From contig NZ_CAJF01000029.1 of NCBI RefSeq assembly GCF_000304335.1, positions 1 through 56,220 of the forward strand: 56,220 nt of DNA, given 5' to 3'. The notes under the pieces were generated by a model, which worked only from the letters and a program-made list of their open reading frames with translations, did no database searches and was not told where the DNA came from. Positions 27,527 to 35,635 of this stretch are shown piece by piece (the stretch's first letter is position 1; the number at the start of each line of letters is the position of its first letter). The translations under genes were made by a program, and so were the position numbers. This stretch comes from Microbacterium yannicii PS01 (GTDB lineage: Bacteria; Actinomycetota; Actinomycetes; Actinomycetales; Microbacteriaceae).

Positions 27527-27772
27527 TACGAAACGCGCACGGGCGCGGGTGCCGAATGCCGTGCCGTGGGTTCGCGCCGTGCTGGCGGAAGTTGTCGGCC
27601 GCTCCAAGTGGAACTGCGGTCCCGTGGCCCCGAACTCACGACTTACCTGACAGGCCCGCCGTTGTGCCTCGTGGACCCGAAGGCCCGAGGCCATGGCAAT
27701 AGAGGCTCGCCTGACCGTGCTCATAACAATGCGGTTCCGCCGTCGACCGTAGTCGGAGATCGCGATAGCGGG

Positions 27773-27788
27773 CGTTCCACGTGAAACA
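27773..27788. promoter_or_regulatory. parS site 8 (variant)
   Basis: CGTTCCACGTGAAACA has one inner change in the left arm. The TGTTCCACGTGAAACA form is known to be tolerated in other species. Confidence 0.8.
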
Positions 27789-28039
27789 TCCGACGGCATG
27801 AGGATCAATAGGGGTGGTGAAGGCTCGCGGTGATCGCTCATCGCGTCACGCAAACCTGGCACAAGCGGGAGAGTCACGTCAGCGCGGCGTTCTGAAATCG
27901 GGCTCGGAGACGCATGCTACGTGCCCTGGCAATCCATCCTGCTGCCGTCGACGACTAGTGGCGGAATGCGGCGGCTCCGCCGCTGAAGATCGAGGTCACG
28001 GTGATGAGGGATGGGCAGTCCGAGTTGGGGTTCTAACGG

Positions 28040-28055
28040 TGTTTCACGTGAAACA
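28040..28055. promoter_or_regulatory. parS site 9 (perfect)
   Basis: TGTTTCACGTGAAACA, the canonical sequence, about 770 bases past the end of rsmG. Confidence 0.93.
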
Positions 28056-28825
28056 TAGCAATGCGCAGCGAGCTGTGCAGCCCAATAGTGCCATTCCCCG
28101 GCGGAGTGGCCGCAATCGACGGAGTGGCGGCGTACGTGCCCACGGAGCCCCGCAAGAGGAGAGCTCCAGAGGAGAGATGGCAGCAGCTCCAGTCGCCTGG
28201 CCAGCCGACCGAGGCCCACCAAGTGCGACGGCGCCTCCAATCGTCCCCGCTCGATCCGGGCAGCGCTGAACAGAACGCGGGCGAGATAGTGCCGCCAGAG
28301 AAGCGAGAGTGCCAGTTCCGTCCACGACTCTGCTGCCAATCCGAACCAACTGATCGTGGTCCGTCGCGAGGGAGGACCCTGTCCGCAGCCAGTCCGACCC
28401 TCACGCATCCGTTGCGGTGGGTACCCTCCCGATCGAAGCCGGTCATCGACTCGACCGGCCTGGAGGTTCCCGCCAGCGCCCACGACCCGGGACTCAGCCG
28501 GGAAGAGAGTAAACCTGCCGAGACGTCCGTCGAGCCTGTCATCCAAGACCCCACCCCGAGGCGAGCTCCTCGCCTCGCCGTGATCGGACGTGCCAAGTGC
28601 GGGCCGATCACCCACACACGGCAGGAATCTCCGCACGACGAGGACGGATGCCCGACGACAGTCGACATTCGATCAACGCCGCGCTGCATCGGATCACCCC
28701 ACGGGGGAGACCATCCTGGAAGCGCGCGTCAGTGCCGCGACGCGAGATGCGCCGGCACTCGATCGCCGCGGCTTTCTACGCGGTCACCCGAGGCACCGAC
28801 ATGCGCTGAACGGGCCGAGCCGCGT

Positions 28826-29473
28826 CTAGCGCACGGTGGCGCGGATGACGCGCGACGGCTCTTCCAGCAGTCCTTCGCCGACGACCTCGACGCGCGCGTT
28901 CGTGAGTTTGAACTTGCGGATCTGCTTCTCTGCCGCCTCGATCTCGTTCGCGGCCGCACTGCCCTTTAAGAGAATCAGCTCGCCTCCGTCGCCAACCAGG
29001 GGAGCGGTGATCGGAACGAGGGTCCGCAGCGCACTGACCGCACGTGCCGTCACCGCGTCGAGCGAGGGACCGCGCTTCCAGTCCTCTGCGCGCGCGCGCA
29101 GCACCTCCACGTTGTCCAGGCCCAGCTCTTCGACCTGCTCGGAGAGCCAGGCGACCCGGCGCTCCATCGGCTCGATGAGAACCCACTCCACATCGGGCCG
29201 GGCGATCGCGAGGACCAGGCCGGGCAGACCCGCGCCCGAGCCGACATCACCCACCCGACCTGAGAAGAGGGGAGCGATGACGGCGCTGTTGAGAATGTGG
29301 CGTGACCAGAGCCGCGGCGGCTCGAGCGGACCGATCAAGCCGCGCTCCTCGCCGTGGCGCCCGAGCGCATCGGCGAAGGACCGCGCCAACTCGATGCGCT
29401 CACCGAAGATCAGCGCCGCTGCCGCTGGTTCCGGCTCGATCTCGTCCGGCGACGTTTCACGTGAAACGTCCAT
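28826..29473 (-). CDS. rsmG: 16S rRNA (guanine-N7) methyltransferase RsmG
   Basis: A 215-residue class I methyltransferase. It has the RsmG signature LWSRHILNSAVIAPLF, the SAM-binding VGDVGSGAGLPGLVLAIARPD (about residues 72-92) and the AEDW and TARAVSAL blocks. It methylates the N7 of G527 (E. coli numbering) in 16S rRNA; its loss gives low-level streptomycin resistance. The N terminus MDVSRETSPDE is encoded by a parS palindrome. ATG 29,473 overlaps the jag stop as TGATG; a GTG three bases upstream is the alternative. It is the last gene of the rpmH operon. Confidence 0.95.
   Translation of the reverse strand: MDVSRETSPDEIEPEPAAAALIFGERIELARSFADALGRHGEERGLIGPLEPPRLWSRHILNSAVIAPLFSGRVGDVGSGAGLPGLVLAIARPDVEWVLIEPMERRVAWLSEQVEELGLDNVEVLRARAEDWKRGPSLDAVTARAVSALRTLVPITAPLVGDGGELILLKGSAAANEIEAAEKQIRKFKLTNARVEVVGEGLLEEPSRVIRATVR
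29453..29468. promoter_or_regulatory. parS site 10 (in rsmG start)
   Basis: CGTTTCACGTGAAACG lies in codons 3-8 of rsmG and encodes the VSRET residues. Confidence 0.9.
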
Positions 29474-29991
29474 CACGCGCGACGGATCACCGTGTGACGG
29501 TCGGCGCCCTCGCCGTACGACTCCGAGACGAAGCCGCGGTCGGCCACGATGTCATGCACGACCTTGCGCTCATAGCTCGACATCGCCGGCAGCGAGGCCT
29601 GCGAGGCGCCGTCCTCGAGTCGTGCGATCGCCCGGCCGACGAGGTTCTCGAGTTCGCGCTGCCGCGTGTCGCGAGATCCGCCGACATCGAGGATCAGACG
29701 AGAGAAGCGCCCGGTGCGGTTCTGCACCGCGATGCGAGTGAGTTCCTGAAGCGCCTGCACAGTGTCGGGATCTGCGATCAGCGCCACCGAGCCGCCCTCG
29801 GGCGCCTCGACCGAGACGTACGCGCGGCCGCTGCGCACATCGAGGTTGAGGTCACCGTCGATGTCGGCGATGTCGAGCAGGCCCTCGATGAAGTCCGCGG
29901 CGATGTCGCCTTCCTCTTCGAGCTGCTCGGCAGTGGCCGGCGCTCGATCGATCGAAGTGTCGACGGAGGAGTAATCGGGCGACGTGGTCAT
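29473..29991 (-). CDS. jag: RNA-binding protein Jag/KhpB (R3H domain)
   Basis: A 172-residue protein with an acidic N terminus, a KH-like domain (about 30-100: ADFIEGLLDIADIDGDLNLDVRSGRAYVSV... LQELTRIAVQNRTG) and a C-terminal R3H domain (about 110-172: LENLVGRAIARLEDGASQASLPAMSSYERKVVHDIVADRGFVSESYGEG). It lacks the long Jag N-terminal domain of Firmicutes. KhpB-type proteins bind RNA and influence cell elongation and division. It sits between yidC and rsmG in the conserved rpmH-rnpA-yidD-yidC-jag order. Confidence 0.92.
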   Translation of the reverse strand: MTTSPDYSSVDTSIDRAPATAEQLEEEGDIAADFIEGLLDIADIDGDLNLDVRSGRAYVSVEAPEGGSVALIADPDTVQALQELTRIAVQNRTGRFSRLILDVGGSRDTRQRELENLVGRAIARLEDGASQASLPAMSSYERKVVHDIVADRGFVSESYGEGADRHTVIRRA

Positions 29992-30031
29992 GAAGTCATC
30001 CTCGGTGTGTCAGAGACGAAAGAGAGCAGGT

Positions 30032-31162
30032 TCAGGATGTCGAGCCGGGCGCACCAGCAGAACCCGAGCCGGTATCGCTCGATCCCGCCTGCTTCGGCGT
30101 CTGCTTCTGCGCCTGCTTCTTGGCACGCTGCTTGCCGACGGGCTGCTGGCGCTTGGGAGTTGCGAGCCGTGCGCGCTCGGCCTCTTCGAAAAGACGCTGC
30201 TGCTCGGCCTGGTACTTCTCCATCGGCACGACCTTGCCCTGCGCGTCGATCGCCTTGCCCTTGCGAGCCAGGCGCTCTTCACGAGCCTTGGCGGCGTCCG
30301 AGCCCGGCGTCGGCATCTCGCGGATGACGAGGAACTGCTGTCCCATGGTCCAGAGGTTCGACACGAACCAGTAGATGACCACGCCGAGCGGGAAGAAGAC
30401 GCCGGAGAAGACGAAGGCGAACGGCAGGACGTAGAGCATGATCTTCTGCATCTGGTACGCCTGGCCGGTCTTGGCCTCGGGGGAGAGGTTCTTCGAGATG
30501 ATCTGCAGCTGGGTGAAGAACTGCGACGCGATCATGAGCACGACCAGCGACAGCAGGATGACGATCGCCGCGGTGTTGCTGGTCTCGAAAGCCTGGATGA
30601 GCGTCTCGTGGAGTGACGCCACGCCGAACAGCTTGGCGTTGTAGAACTCCTCGGTGAGCTCCGCATTGAGGAGTCCGACGCCGCCGATTCCGGCCACGGC
30701 GTGCCGTGTGACGTCGTTCAGCACGCTGAAGAGGGCGAAGAACACCGGCATCTGCACCAGCAGCGGAAGGCAGCTCGACACCGGAGTCGTGCCGTGCTTC
30801 TTGTACAGCGCCATGGTCTCGCGGCTCATCGCCTCACGCGAGAGCTGATCCTTCTTGCCGCGGTACTTCTCCTGAACTTTTCGCAGTTCAGGAGCGATTT
30901 CCATCATCTTGCGCTGGCTCTTGATCTGCCTCACGAAGAGCGGAATCATCGCCGAGCGCACCACGATGACCAGGCCGACGATGGCCAGCACCCAGGTGAT
31001 GCCGTCTGCCGGCGGCAGGCCGATCGCGGTGAAGAGCCAGTGCCAGAAGACGAGGACCGCCTCGACGAGCCACTTCAGCGGCCACAGGATGGTCCCGATG
31101 AGATCGAATCCTCCCGCCGGCGCAGGCGAGGGTGACGGCGTGGAAGCCAGCAAGAGATCCAT
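30032..31162 (-). CDS. yidC: Membrane protein insertase YidC
   Basis: A 376-residue Oxa1-family insertase. The short N-terminal helix near residues 28-50 is followed by the five conserved transmembrane segments, the hairpin with REAMSRETMALYKKHGTTPVSSCLPLLVQMPVFFALF (SRET, GxxP), and the final segments VLPFAFVFSGVFFPLGVVIYW and SNLWTMGQQFLV. The C-terminal tail is basic (KRQQPVGKQRAKKQAQKQTPK), as in YidC2-type proteins that bind ribosomes. It inserts small membrane proteins such as subunit c of ATP synthase. It lies 8 bases after yidD. Confidence 0.96.
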   Translation of the reverse strand: MDLLLASTPSPSPAPAGGFDLIGTILWPLKWLVEAVLVFWHWLFTAIGLPPADGITWVLAIVGLVIVVRSAMIPLFVRQIKSQRKMMEIAPELRKVQEKYRGKKDQLSREAMSRETMALYKKHGTTPVSSCLPLLVQMPVFFALFSVLNDVTRHAVAGIGGVGLLNAELTEEFYNAKLFGVASLHETLIQAFETSNTAAIVILLSLVVLMIASQFFTQLQIISKNLSPEAKTGQAYQMQKIMLYVLPFAFVFSGVFFPLGVVIYWFVSNLWTMGQQFLVIREMPTPGSDAAKAREERLARKGKAIDAQGKVVPMEKYQAEQQRLFEEAERARLATPKRQQPVGKQRAKKQAQKQTPKQAGSSDTGSGSAGAPGSTS

Positions 31163-31170
31163 GCGGAGGA

Positions 31171-31527
31171 TCAGTCCTTTCCGGTGGGGGCGGGCACGAC
31201 GAACCCGTGCGGGGTCAGTCCATGCCGGAAGTTCTTGTGGGCGGGCACGTCATCGACGCCCCCGCTAGCCCACGGGTGGCAGCGCGCGATCCGGCGTGCC
31301 GTCATCGCCGAGCCGACGAGGGCGCCGTGCTGCTGCACGGCCCCGACGGCGTAAGCCGAGCACGACGGGTAGTACTTGCAGACATCCCCGTACGTGTGCG
31401 AGATCGTGGCGCGGTAGCCATGCAGAAGCGCGAGAGCCGCATTGCGAGGAAGAAGCGGAATGCTGCGCAGAAGATCGGATGCCTCGAACCGCGCATCGCC
31501 GAGGGAGTAGGCAGGGAGCACGCTCAT
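31171..31527 (-). CDS. yidD: Membrane protein insertion efficiency factor YidD
   Basis: A 118-residue protein with the invariant YidD core: LLPRNAALALLHGYRATISHTYGDVCKYYPSCSAYAVGAVQQHGALVG and RIARCHPWASGGVDDVP. The start ATG overlaps the rnpA stop (ATGA). It is thought to act at the membrane with YidC, which is encoded next. Length is a little above the usual 70-100 residues because of both termini. Confidence 0.94.
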   Translation of the reverse strand: MSVLPAYSLGDARFEASDLLRSIPLLPRNAALALLHGYRATISHTYGDVCKYYPSCSAYAVGAVQQHGALVGSAMTARRIARCHPWASGGVDDVPAHKNFRHGLTPHGFVVPAPTGKD

Positions 31528-31859
31528 GCCGCGTTCCGTTCCAGGCATCGTGTGACGTCGGCGCGCAGGTCGGCGAAAGTGGCGGACGCGGCGCTGGGGT
31601 GAGCGCGGATCACGATGTCGCTGCCTTCCGCGAGAGCCGGCAGCGCCTCGGCGCACACAGCCTTCAGCCGCCGGCGGACCGTGTTGCGCACGACAGCGCC
31701 GCCCACCTGGCGGTTCACGATGAAGCCGAACCGCGCCGGACCATCGGTCACAGCGCGGTTGACGTAGGTGACGGTGTGCGCTCCGGCACAACGACGCCCC
31801 CGGCGGACGACGGCCTTGTACTCCGTCCCGCGGGTGAGTCGGTTCGGCCTCGCGAGCAC
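31524..31859 (-). CDS. rnpA: Ribonuclease P protein component
   Basis: A 111-residue basic protein with the RNase P signature FGFIVNRQVGGAVVRNTVRRRLKAV (residues about 45-70) that binds the catalytic RNA and the pre-tRNA 5' leader. It starts with GTG eight bases after the rpmH stop and overlaps yidD by four bases. Confidence 0.95.
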   Translation of the reverse strand: MLARPNRLTRGTEYKAVVRRGRRCAGAHTVTYVNRAVTDGPARFGFIVNRQVGGAVVRNTVRRRLKAVCAEALPALAEGSDIVIRAHPSAASATFADLRADVTRCLERNAA

Positions 31860-31867
31860 CGCTCGGG

Positions 31868-32005
31868 TCAGGCCGAGAGCTCGGTGCGCCCCTTGGAGCG
31901 ACGAGCCGCGAGGATGGCGCGGCCGGCGCGGGTGCGCATGCGGGCGCGGAAGCCGTGCTTCTTGGCGCGGCGACGGTTGTTGGGCTGGAAGGTGCGCTTG
32001 CTCAT
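31868..32005 (-). CDS. rpmH: 50S ribosomal protein L34
   Basis: A 45-residue highly basic protein, [40 protein letters not shown]..., complete and colinear with the L34 family. It is the first gene of the rpmH-rnpA-yidD-yidC-jag-rsmG operon and diverges from dnaA. GGAAGAAA precedes the ATG. Confidence 0.97.
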   Translation of the reverse strand: MSKRTFQPNNRRRAKKHGFRARMRTRAGRAILAARRSKGRTELSA

Positions 32006-32098
32006 GAGGATTTCTTCCGATCAGGTGTCACCGGGACGCTCGAGACCGGGGACGTTCGTACAAGGGGGACGGCCATGAAGGCACAAGTCAACCGATTA

Positions 32099-32127
32099 AG
32101 GCTACGTCGATTAGCCCGATAACTCAA
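32099..32127 (-). promoter_or_regulatory. rpmH promoter
   Basis: On the minus strand TTGAGT (32,127-32,122) and TAGCCT (32,104-32,099) are separated by 17 bases, giving a leader of roughly 85 bases before rpmH. Confidence 0.55.
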
Positions 32128-32208
32128 ACCGAGATCGTCGGCGGGCATTATCCCCTCGACATCATTCTCATCCTGGCAGGGACACGCGGGCCCGATCTAC
32201 AGTGGAGT

Positions 32209-32257
32209 TTGCTCACGCGTCGCCCGCTGACTAGCGTGGCTCCGGCAGTTATCCACA
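32209..32257 (+). promoter_or_regulatory. dnaA promoter with a DnaA box at the start site
   Basis: TTGCTC (32,209-32,214), 17 bases, TAGCGT (32,232-32,237) forms a good vegetative promoter. A perfect DnaA box TTATCCACA (32,249-32,257) sits at about +5, where bound DnaA would block initiation and give autorepression. The rest of 32,006-32,314 shows no gene. Confidence 0.65.
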
Positions 32258-32314
32258 GGTCCGGCACGGCGATTCCGCGGCATCCGGTGGAGTCATCAAC
32301 AACCCGGGGGGGCC

Positions 32315-33763
32315 ATGTCACCGCACGAAGTACCAGATGTCCCGGTCTGGTCGGCCGTGCTCGAAGAACTCGTGAGAGATGAGCGGATCACACCTCAGCT
32401 CCACGGGTTCATCAGCCTCGCCGTTCCGCAGGGCGTCATGGGCGGCACCCTCTACCTCGACGTGCCCAACGACCTCACGGCCGCGCAGTTCACCAAGCGC
32501 ATGCGGGCACCCATCATGGAGGCCCTGTCACGCGTCGAGCAGGACGGGCACAATCCCGCGTCGACCTTCCGTGTCGTCGTCAATCCGGATCTCGCCGACG
32601 CGCATCTCACGGTGCCGATCCCGATCCAGTCCGGATCCCTCGGCGGGAGCAGCAGCCAGGCCTCGAGCCCCGCGCCGATGGGACGCCCTCCGCTGGATGA
32701 GCCGGTGGAGACGGCATCCGTCTCGCGCAGCGACACCCGGCTCAACCCGAAGTACACGTTCGACAACTTCGTCATCGGGCAGTCCAACCGCTTCGCCCAT
32801 GCCGCGGCGGTCGCGGTCGCCGAAGCACCCGCCAAGGCATACAACCCGCTCTTCATCTACGGCGACTCTGGTCTCGGCAAGACGCACCTCCTGCACGCCA
32901 TCGGCGACTACGCCATCAGCCTGTACGCCGGCATCAAGGTGCGTTACGTGTCGAGCGAGGAGTTCACGAACGACTTCATCAACTCGATCGCCAACAACCG
33001 CGGGTCTGCATTCCAGGCACGGTATCGGGATGTCGACATCCTGCTGATCGACGATATCCAGTTCCTGCAGGGTCGCGCCGAGACGCAAGAGGCGTTCTTC
33101 CACACCTTCAATCAGCTGCACGACCACGACAAGCAGGTCGTGATCACGAGCGACGTGCCTCCGAAGCACCTCACCGGCTTCGAGGACCGCATGCGCAGCC
33201 GCTTCGAGTGGGGCCTCATCACCGACGTGCAGGCGCCCGACCTCGAGACCCGCATCGCGATCCTGCGCAAGAAGGCGCAGTCCGAGCGGCTGCACATCCC
33301 CGACGAGGTGCTCGAGTACATCGCGACCGTCGTCTCGAGCAACATCCGCGAGCTGGAAGGCGCACTCATCCGCGTCTCGGCATTCGCGAGCCTCAACCGC
33401 TCGACGCTCGACATGTCTCTGGCGCAGACGGTGCTGCGCGACATCGTCGATCAGGACGACGCCAACGTCATCTCGCCGACCGACATCATCACGGCGACCG
33501 CGGCGTACTTCAAGCTCACCGTCGACGACCTGTACGGATCGAGCCGTTCGCAGTCCGTCGCCACCGCCCGGCAGATCGCCATGTACCTGTGTCGGGAGCG
33601 CACGAGCCTGTCGCTGCCCAAGATCGGCCAGCTCTTCGGCAACCGCGATCACACCACCGTGATGTACGCCTACAAGAAGATCAGCGACCTCATGAAGGAA
33701 CGCCGCTCGATCTACAACCAGGTCTCTGAGATCACCGCTCAGCTCGGTCGTAACGGCCGCTGA
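32315..33763 (+). CDS. dnaA: Chromosomal replication initiator DnaA
   Basis: A 482-residue protein: domain I (1-80, helicase-loader contact), a short Pro/Ser-rich domain II (about 110-145), AAA+ domain III with Walker [12 protein letters not shown], Walker [11 protein letters not shown] and the sensor block MRSRFEWGL, and domain IV with [28 protein letters not shown], the DnaA-box-reading helix-turn-helix. It melts oriC to start replication. The ATG follows a run of seven G's. Domain II is much shorter than in Streptomyces. Confidence 0.98.
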   Translation: MSPHEVPDVPVWSAVLEELVRDERITPQLHGFISLAVPQGVMGGTLYLDVPNDLTAAQFTKRMRAPIMEALSRVEQDGHNPASTFRVVVNPDLADAHLTVPIPIQSGSLGGSSSQASSPAPMGRPPLDEPVETASVSRSDTRLNPKYTFDNFVIGQSNRFAHAAAVAVAEAPAKAYNPLFIYGDSGLGKTHLLHAIGDYAISLYAGIKVRYVSSEEFTNDFINSIANNRGSAFQARYRDVDILLIDDIQFLQGRAETQEAFFHTFNQLHDHDKQVVITSDVPPKHLTGFEDRMRSRFEWGLITDVQAPDLETRIAILRKKAQSERLHIPDEVLEYIATVVSSNIRELEGALIRVSAFASLNRSTLDMSLAQTVLRDIVDQDDANVISPTDIITATAAYFKLTVDDLYGSSRSQSVATARQIAMYLCRERTSLSLPKIGQLFGNRDHTTVMYAYKKISDLMKERRSIYNQVSEITAQLGRNGR

Positions 33764-34150
33764 CCCGCCGTGCGGCATATGCCGCAAGAAGTGCTTGACA
33801 CCCGCCCTCGGCAGGGCCATTATTTCCGTTCTTCACAGTGTGGAAAACCTGTGGATAACTCCGCGACCCTGCGGAAACTGCTGTGCAGACCGGTCGGATG
33901 CCTGTGGATGGATTGCGGATGCCGCGGTCAGCGGCATCCGTGATTCTTAAGCTCGTCCGCAGCCGCTCCACAACTCACACGCGTGTGGTTTCGGTGTCTC
34001 GACTGGCATCGGCACAGTTGTCCACAGTTTCCACAGCCGTTAACACCATGACAAGAGTTCTTCATGATGAAACCGTTCGATCACCTTTGCGGTGGAGAGG
34101 TGAGCGGATCGCGGCGCCGCAGGCGAGCGGGACTGGCATTCGCCGGGCCT
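33764..34150. other. oriC: Chromosomal origin oriC
   Basis: The dnaA-dnaN intergenic region (446 bases) holds a cluster of DnaA boxes. Perfect or near-perfect: 33,839-33,847 (TTTTCCACA, minus), 33,850-33,858 (TTATCCACA, minus), 34,018-34,026 (TTGTCCACA, plus), 34,027-34,035 (GTTTCCACA, plus). Weaker: 33,829-33,837 (TTCTTCACA), 33,903-33,911 (CCATCCACA, minus), 33,964-33,972, 33,984-33,992. The left pair point left and the right pair point right. A relatively AT-rich block (33,818-33,860) and a second near 34,036-34,085 are candidate unwinding elements. Confidence 0.92.
33916..33940. repeat. Perfect 10-bp hairpin inside oriC
   Basis: CGGATGCCGC and GCGGCATCCG flank a 5-base loop. It is 153 bases past the dnaA stop, so it could terminate dnaA, but it is also built from the GGATGCC word that is abundant throughout this window. 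Confidence 0.6.
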
Positions 34151-34161
34151 GCCACTAGCAT
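34133..34161 (+). promoter_or_regulatory. Probable dnaN promoter
   Basis: CTGGCA (34,133-34,138), 17 bases, TAGCAT (34,156-34,161), giving a roughly 42-base leader that carries GAGGGAG before the GTG. Confidence 0.5.
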
Positions 34162-34209
34162 GAGAACCCCGAGCCCGCAGTTCGAAGGGCCGCTGCAGAG
34201 GGAGCGTTC

Positions 34210-35358
34210 GTGAAGTTCCACGTCAATCGCGATGTGTTCAGCGAAGCCGTGTCGTTCGTCGTCAAGCTCCTGCCTCAGCGCAATCCGCAGCCGATCCTCG
34301 CCGGCGTGCTGATCGAGGCATCTGAGGAAGGGCTGTCGCTGGCAGCCTTCGACTACGAGGCATCGGCTCGCACCACCATCGAGGCGACGGTCGACGACCC
34401 GGGCACGATCCTCGTGCACGGTCGTCTGCTCTCCGACATCGCCAGCCGCCTGCCCAACGCGCCGATCGAGATCACGGTCGACGAGGACGGCGGCATTCTG
34501 CTGACGTGCGGCTCCGCGCGATTCACCCTGGCGTCCATGCCGGTGCAGGAGTATCCGGCGATCCCCGAGGTCACCGGCGATTCGGGTCTGGTTCCCGGCG
34601 AGGACTTCGCCACGGCGATCGCCCAGGTGGCCTTCGCCGCGTCGCGCGACGATGTGACTCCGGTCCTCACCGGCGTCCAGCTCGAGGTGTCGGGAAACAA
34701 GCTCACTCTCGTGGCGACCGACCGCTATCGCGTGGCACTCCGAGAGATCCCCTGGGACGGCGGCCGCGCCGCCGCCGACGAGCCGACCACGGCGCTCGTC
34801 CCGGCCCGCACGCTCACCGAGGTCGGCAAGACGTTCGCGCACGGCGGCGACATCTCGATCGCGTTCTCGGGAACGGGTGACCGCGAGATCATCGCCTTCA
34901 CCGCCGGCAACAAGACGGTGACGTCGCTGCTGATCAAGGGCAACTTCCCGCCCGTGCGCCGGCTGTTCCCCGAGCAGACCGAGCACCACGCCGTCGTCAA
35001 CACCGCCGATCTCGCTGAGGCCGTGCGTCGGGTGTCGCTCGTGCTCGACCGTTCCGCGCCGCTGCGGTTCACGTTCACGACCGACAGCGTGTCGATGGAT
35101 GCCTCGGGCACCGAGCAGGCGCGCGCCACCGAGTCGGTCGACGCCAATCTCGTCGGCGAGGACGTCACGCTCGGCCTGAACCCCCAGTACCTGCTCGAGT
35201 CGCTCGGCGCCGTGCGCAGCGAGTTCGCGCGGATCACGTTCACGTCGAGCGAGAACGCCAACAAGCTCAGCCCCGTGCTGGTGACGCCGCAGACGTCGGT
35301 CGACAAGGGCGAGGAGTCCTTCCGCTACCTGCTGCAGCCCAACCTCCTCCTGCGCTGA
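34210..35358 (+). CDS. dnaN: DNA polymerase III beta sliding clamp
   Basis: A 382-residue protein with the three-fold repeated clamp domains (about 1-125, 130-250, 255-382). Signatures include MKFHVNRDVFSEAVSFVVKLLPQRNPQPILAGVLIEA, ATDRYRVALREI and the C-terminal MPV-equivalent segment near KLSPVLVTP. It forms the ring that tethers DNA polymerase. It starts with GTG after GAGGGAGCGTTC. The C-terminal ...QPNLLLR tail is typical of actinobacterial clamps. Confidence 0.97.
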   Translation: MKFHVNRDVFSEAVSFVVKLLPQRNPQPILAGVLIEASEEGLSLAAFDYEASARTTIEATVDDPGTILVHGRLLSDIASRLPNAPIEITVDEDGGILLTCGSARFTLASMPVQEYPAIPEVTGDSGLVPGEDFATAIAQVAFAASRDDVTPVLTGVQLEVSGNKLTLVATDRYRVALREIPWDGGRAAADEPTTALVPARTLTEVGKTFAHGGDISIAFSGTGDREIIAFTAGNKTVTSLLIKGNFPPVRRLFPEQTEHHAVVNTADLAEAVRRVSLVLDRSAPLRFTFTTDSVSMDASGTEQARATESVDANLVGEDVTLGLNPQYLLESLGAVRSEFARITFTSSENANKLSPVLVTPQTSVDKGEESFRYLLQPNLLLR

Positions 35359-35374
35359 TCCCCTCCTCACACCA

Positions 35375-35413
35375 CTCCTCTTTTCTTTCCTTCTCTCTTT
35401 CCTCTCTCTCTTC
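35375..35413 (+). other. Uninterrupted 39-base polypyrimidine tract
   Basis: Right after dnaN the plus strand reads only C and T for 39 bases, with a pyrimidine-rich approach from 35,360. Such a tract is very unlikely by chance and can favour strand-separated or triplex structures. Confidence 0.85.
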
Positions 35414-35469
35414 GACGACCGCTCCCTCGCACCCACTCGCAAACCTCGACAGTTCCGGAACTGAGCGGA

Positions 35470-35588
35470 GCGGGATGATGCGGAAGGCGTGCGGGCTCGG
35501 GACTGGCGGCACCGCCGAGGTGCCGCCGCCGACGAAGTCGACGCCGGCAGATCGTCGGAGTGGGACGCACGCCGGAGCATCATCCCGC
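35470..35588. other. Nested inverted-repeat element between dnaN and recF
   Basis: Four perfect pairings nest into one fold. The outer 12 bp is GCGGGATGATGC (35,470-35,481) with 35,577-35,588. The next 8 bp is GGCGTGCG (35,486-35,493) with 35,566-35,573. Inside these lie two hairpins: a 9-bp stem (35,505-35,513 with 35,519-35,527) and a 7-bp stem (35,529-35,535 with 35,552-35,558). This is the shape of a multi-branched RNA or of a small palindromic mobile element. A 14-bp palindrome (35,450-35,463) lies just upstream. Confidence 0.6.
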
Positions 35589-35635
35589 GCAGCGATAGCA
35601 GCGAGAGCGTCAGAGCACCGAACTAGGGTTGATCC

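Larger units (their letters stand above)
25401..28825. other. 3.4 kb gene-poor stretch with eight parS sites
   Basis: Between the parA start and the rsmG stop I find no credible gene. Reading frames are short on both strands, lack the strong GC third-position bias of neighbours, show no ribosome-binding site plus family motif, and are interrupted by parS palindromes. GC content looks several percent lower than in the flanking genes. parA and rsmG are normally almost adjacent in actinobacteria. The only recurrent element seen is parS. The region may be a centromere-like platform for ParB spreading; decayed genes cannot be excluded. Confidence 0.75.

Noticed and set aside
25825..28700. Several open frames of 80-300 codons in the parA-rsmG interval
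   Set aside because: They lack ribosome-binding sites, GC third-position bias and recognisable motifs, overlap each other on both strands, and several start or end in parS.
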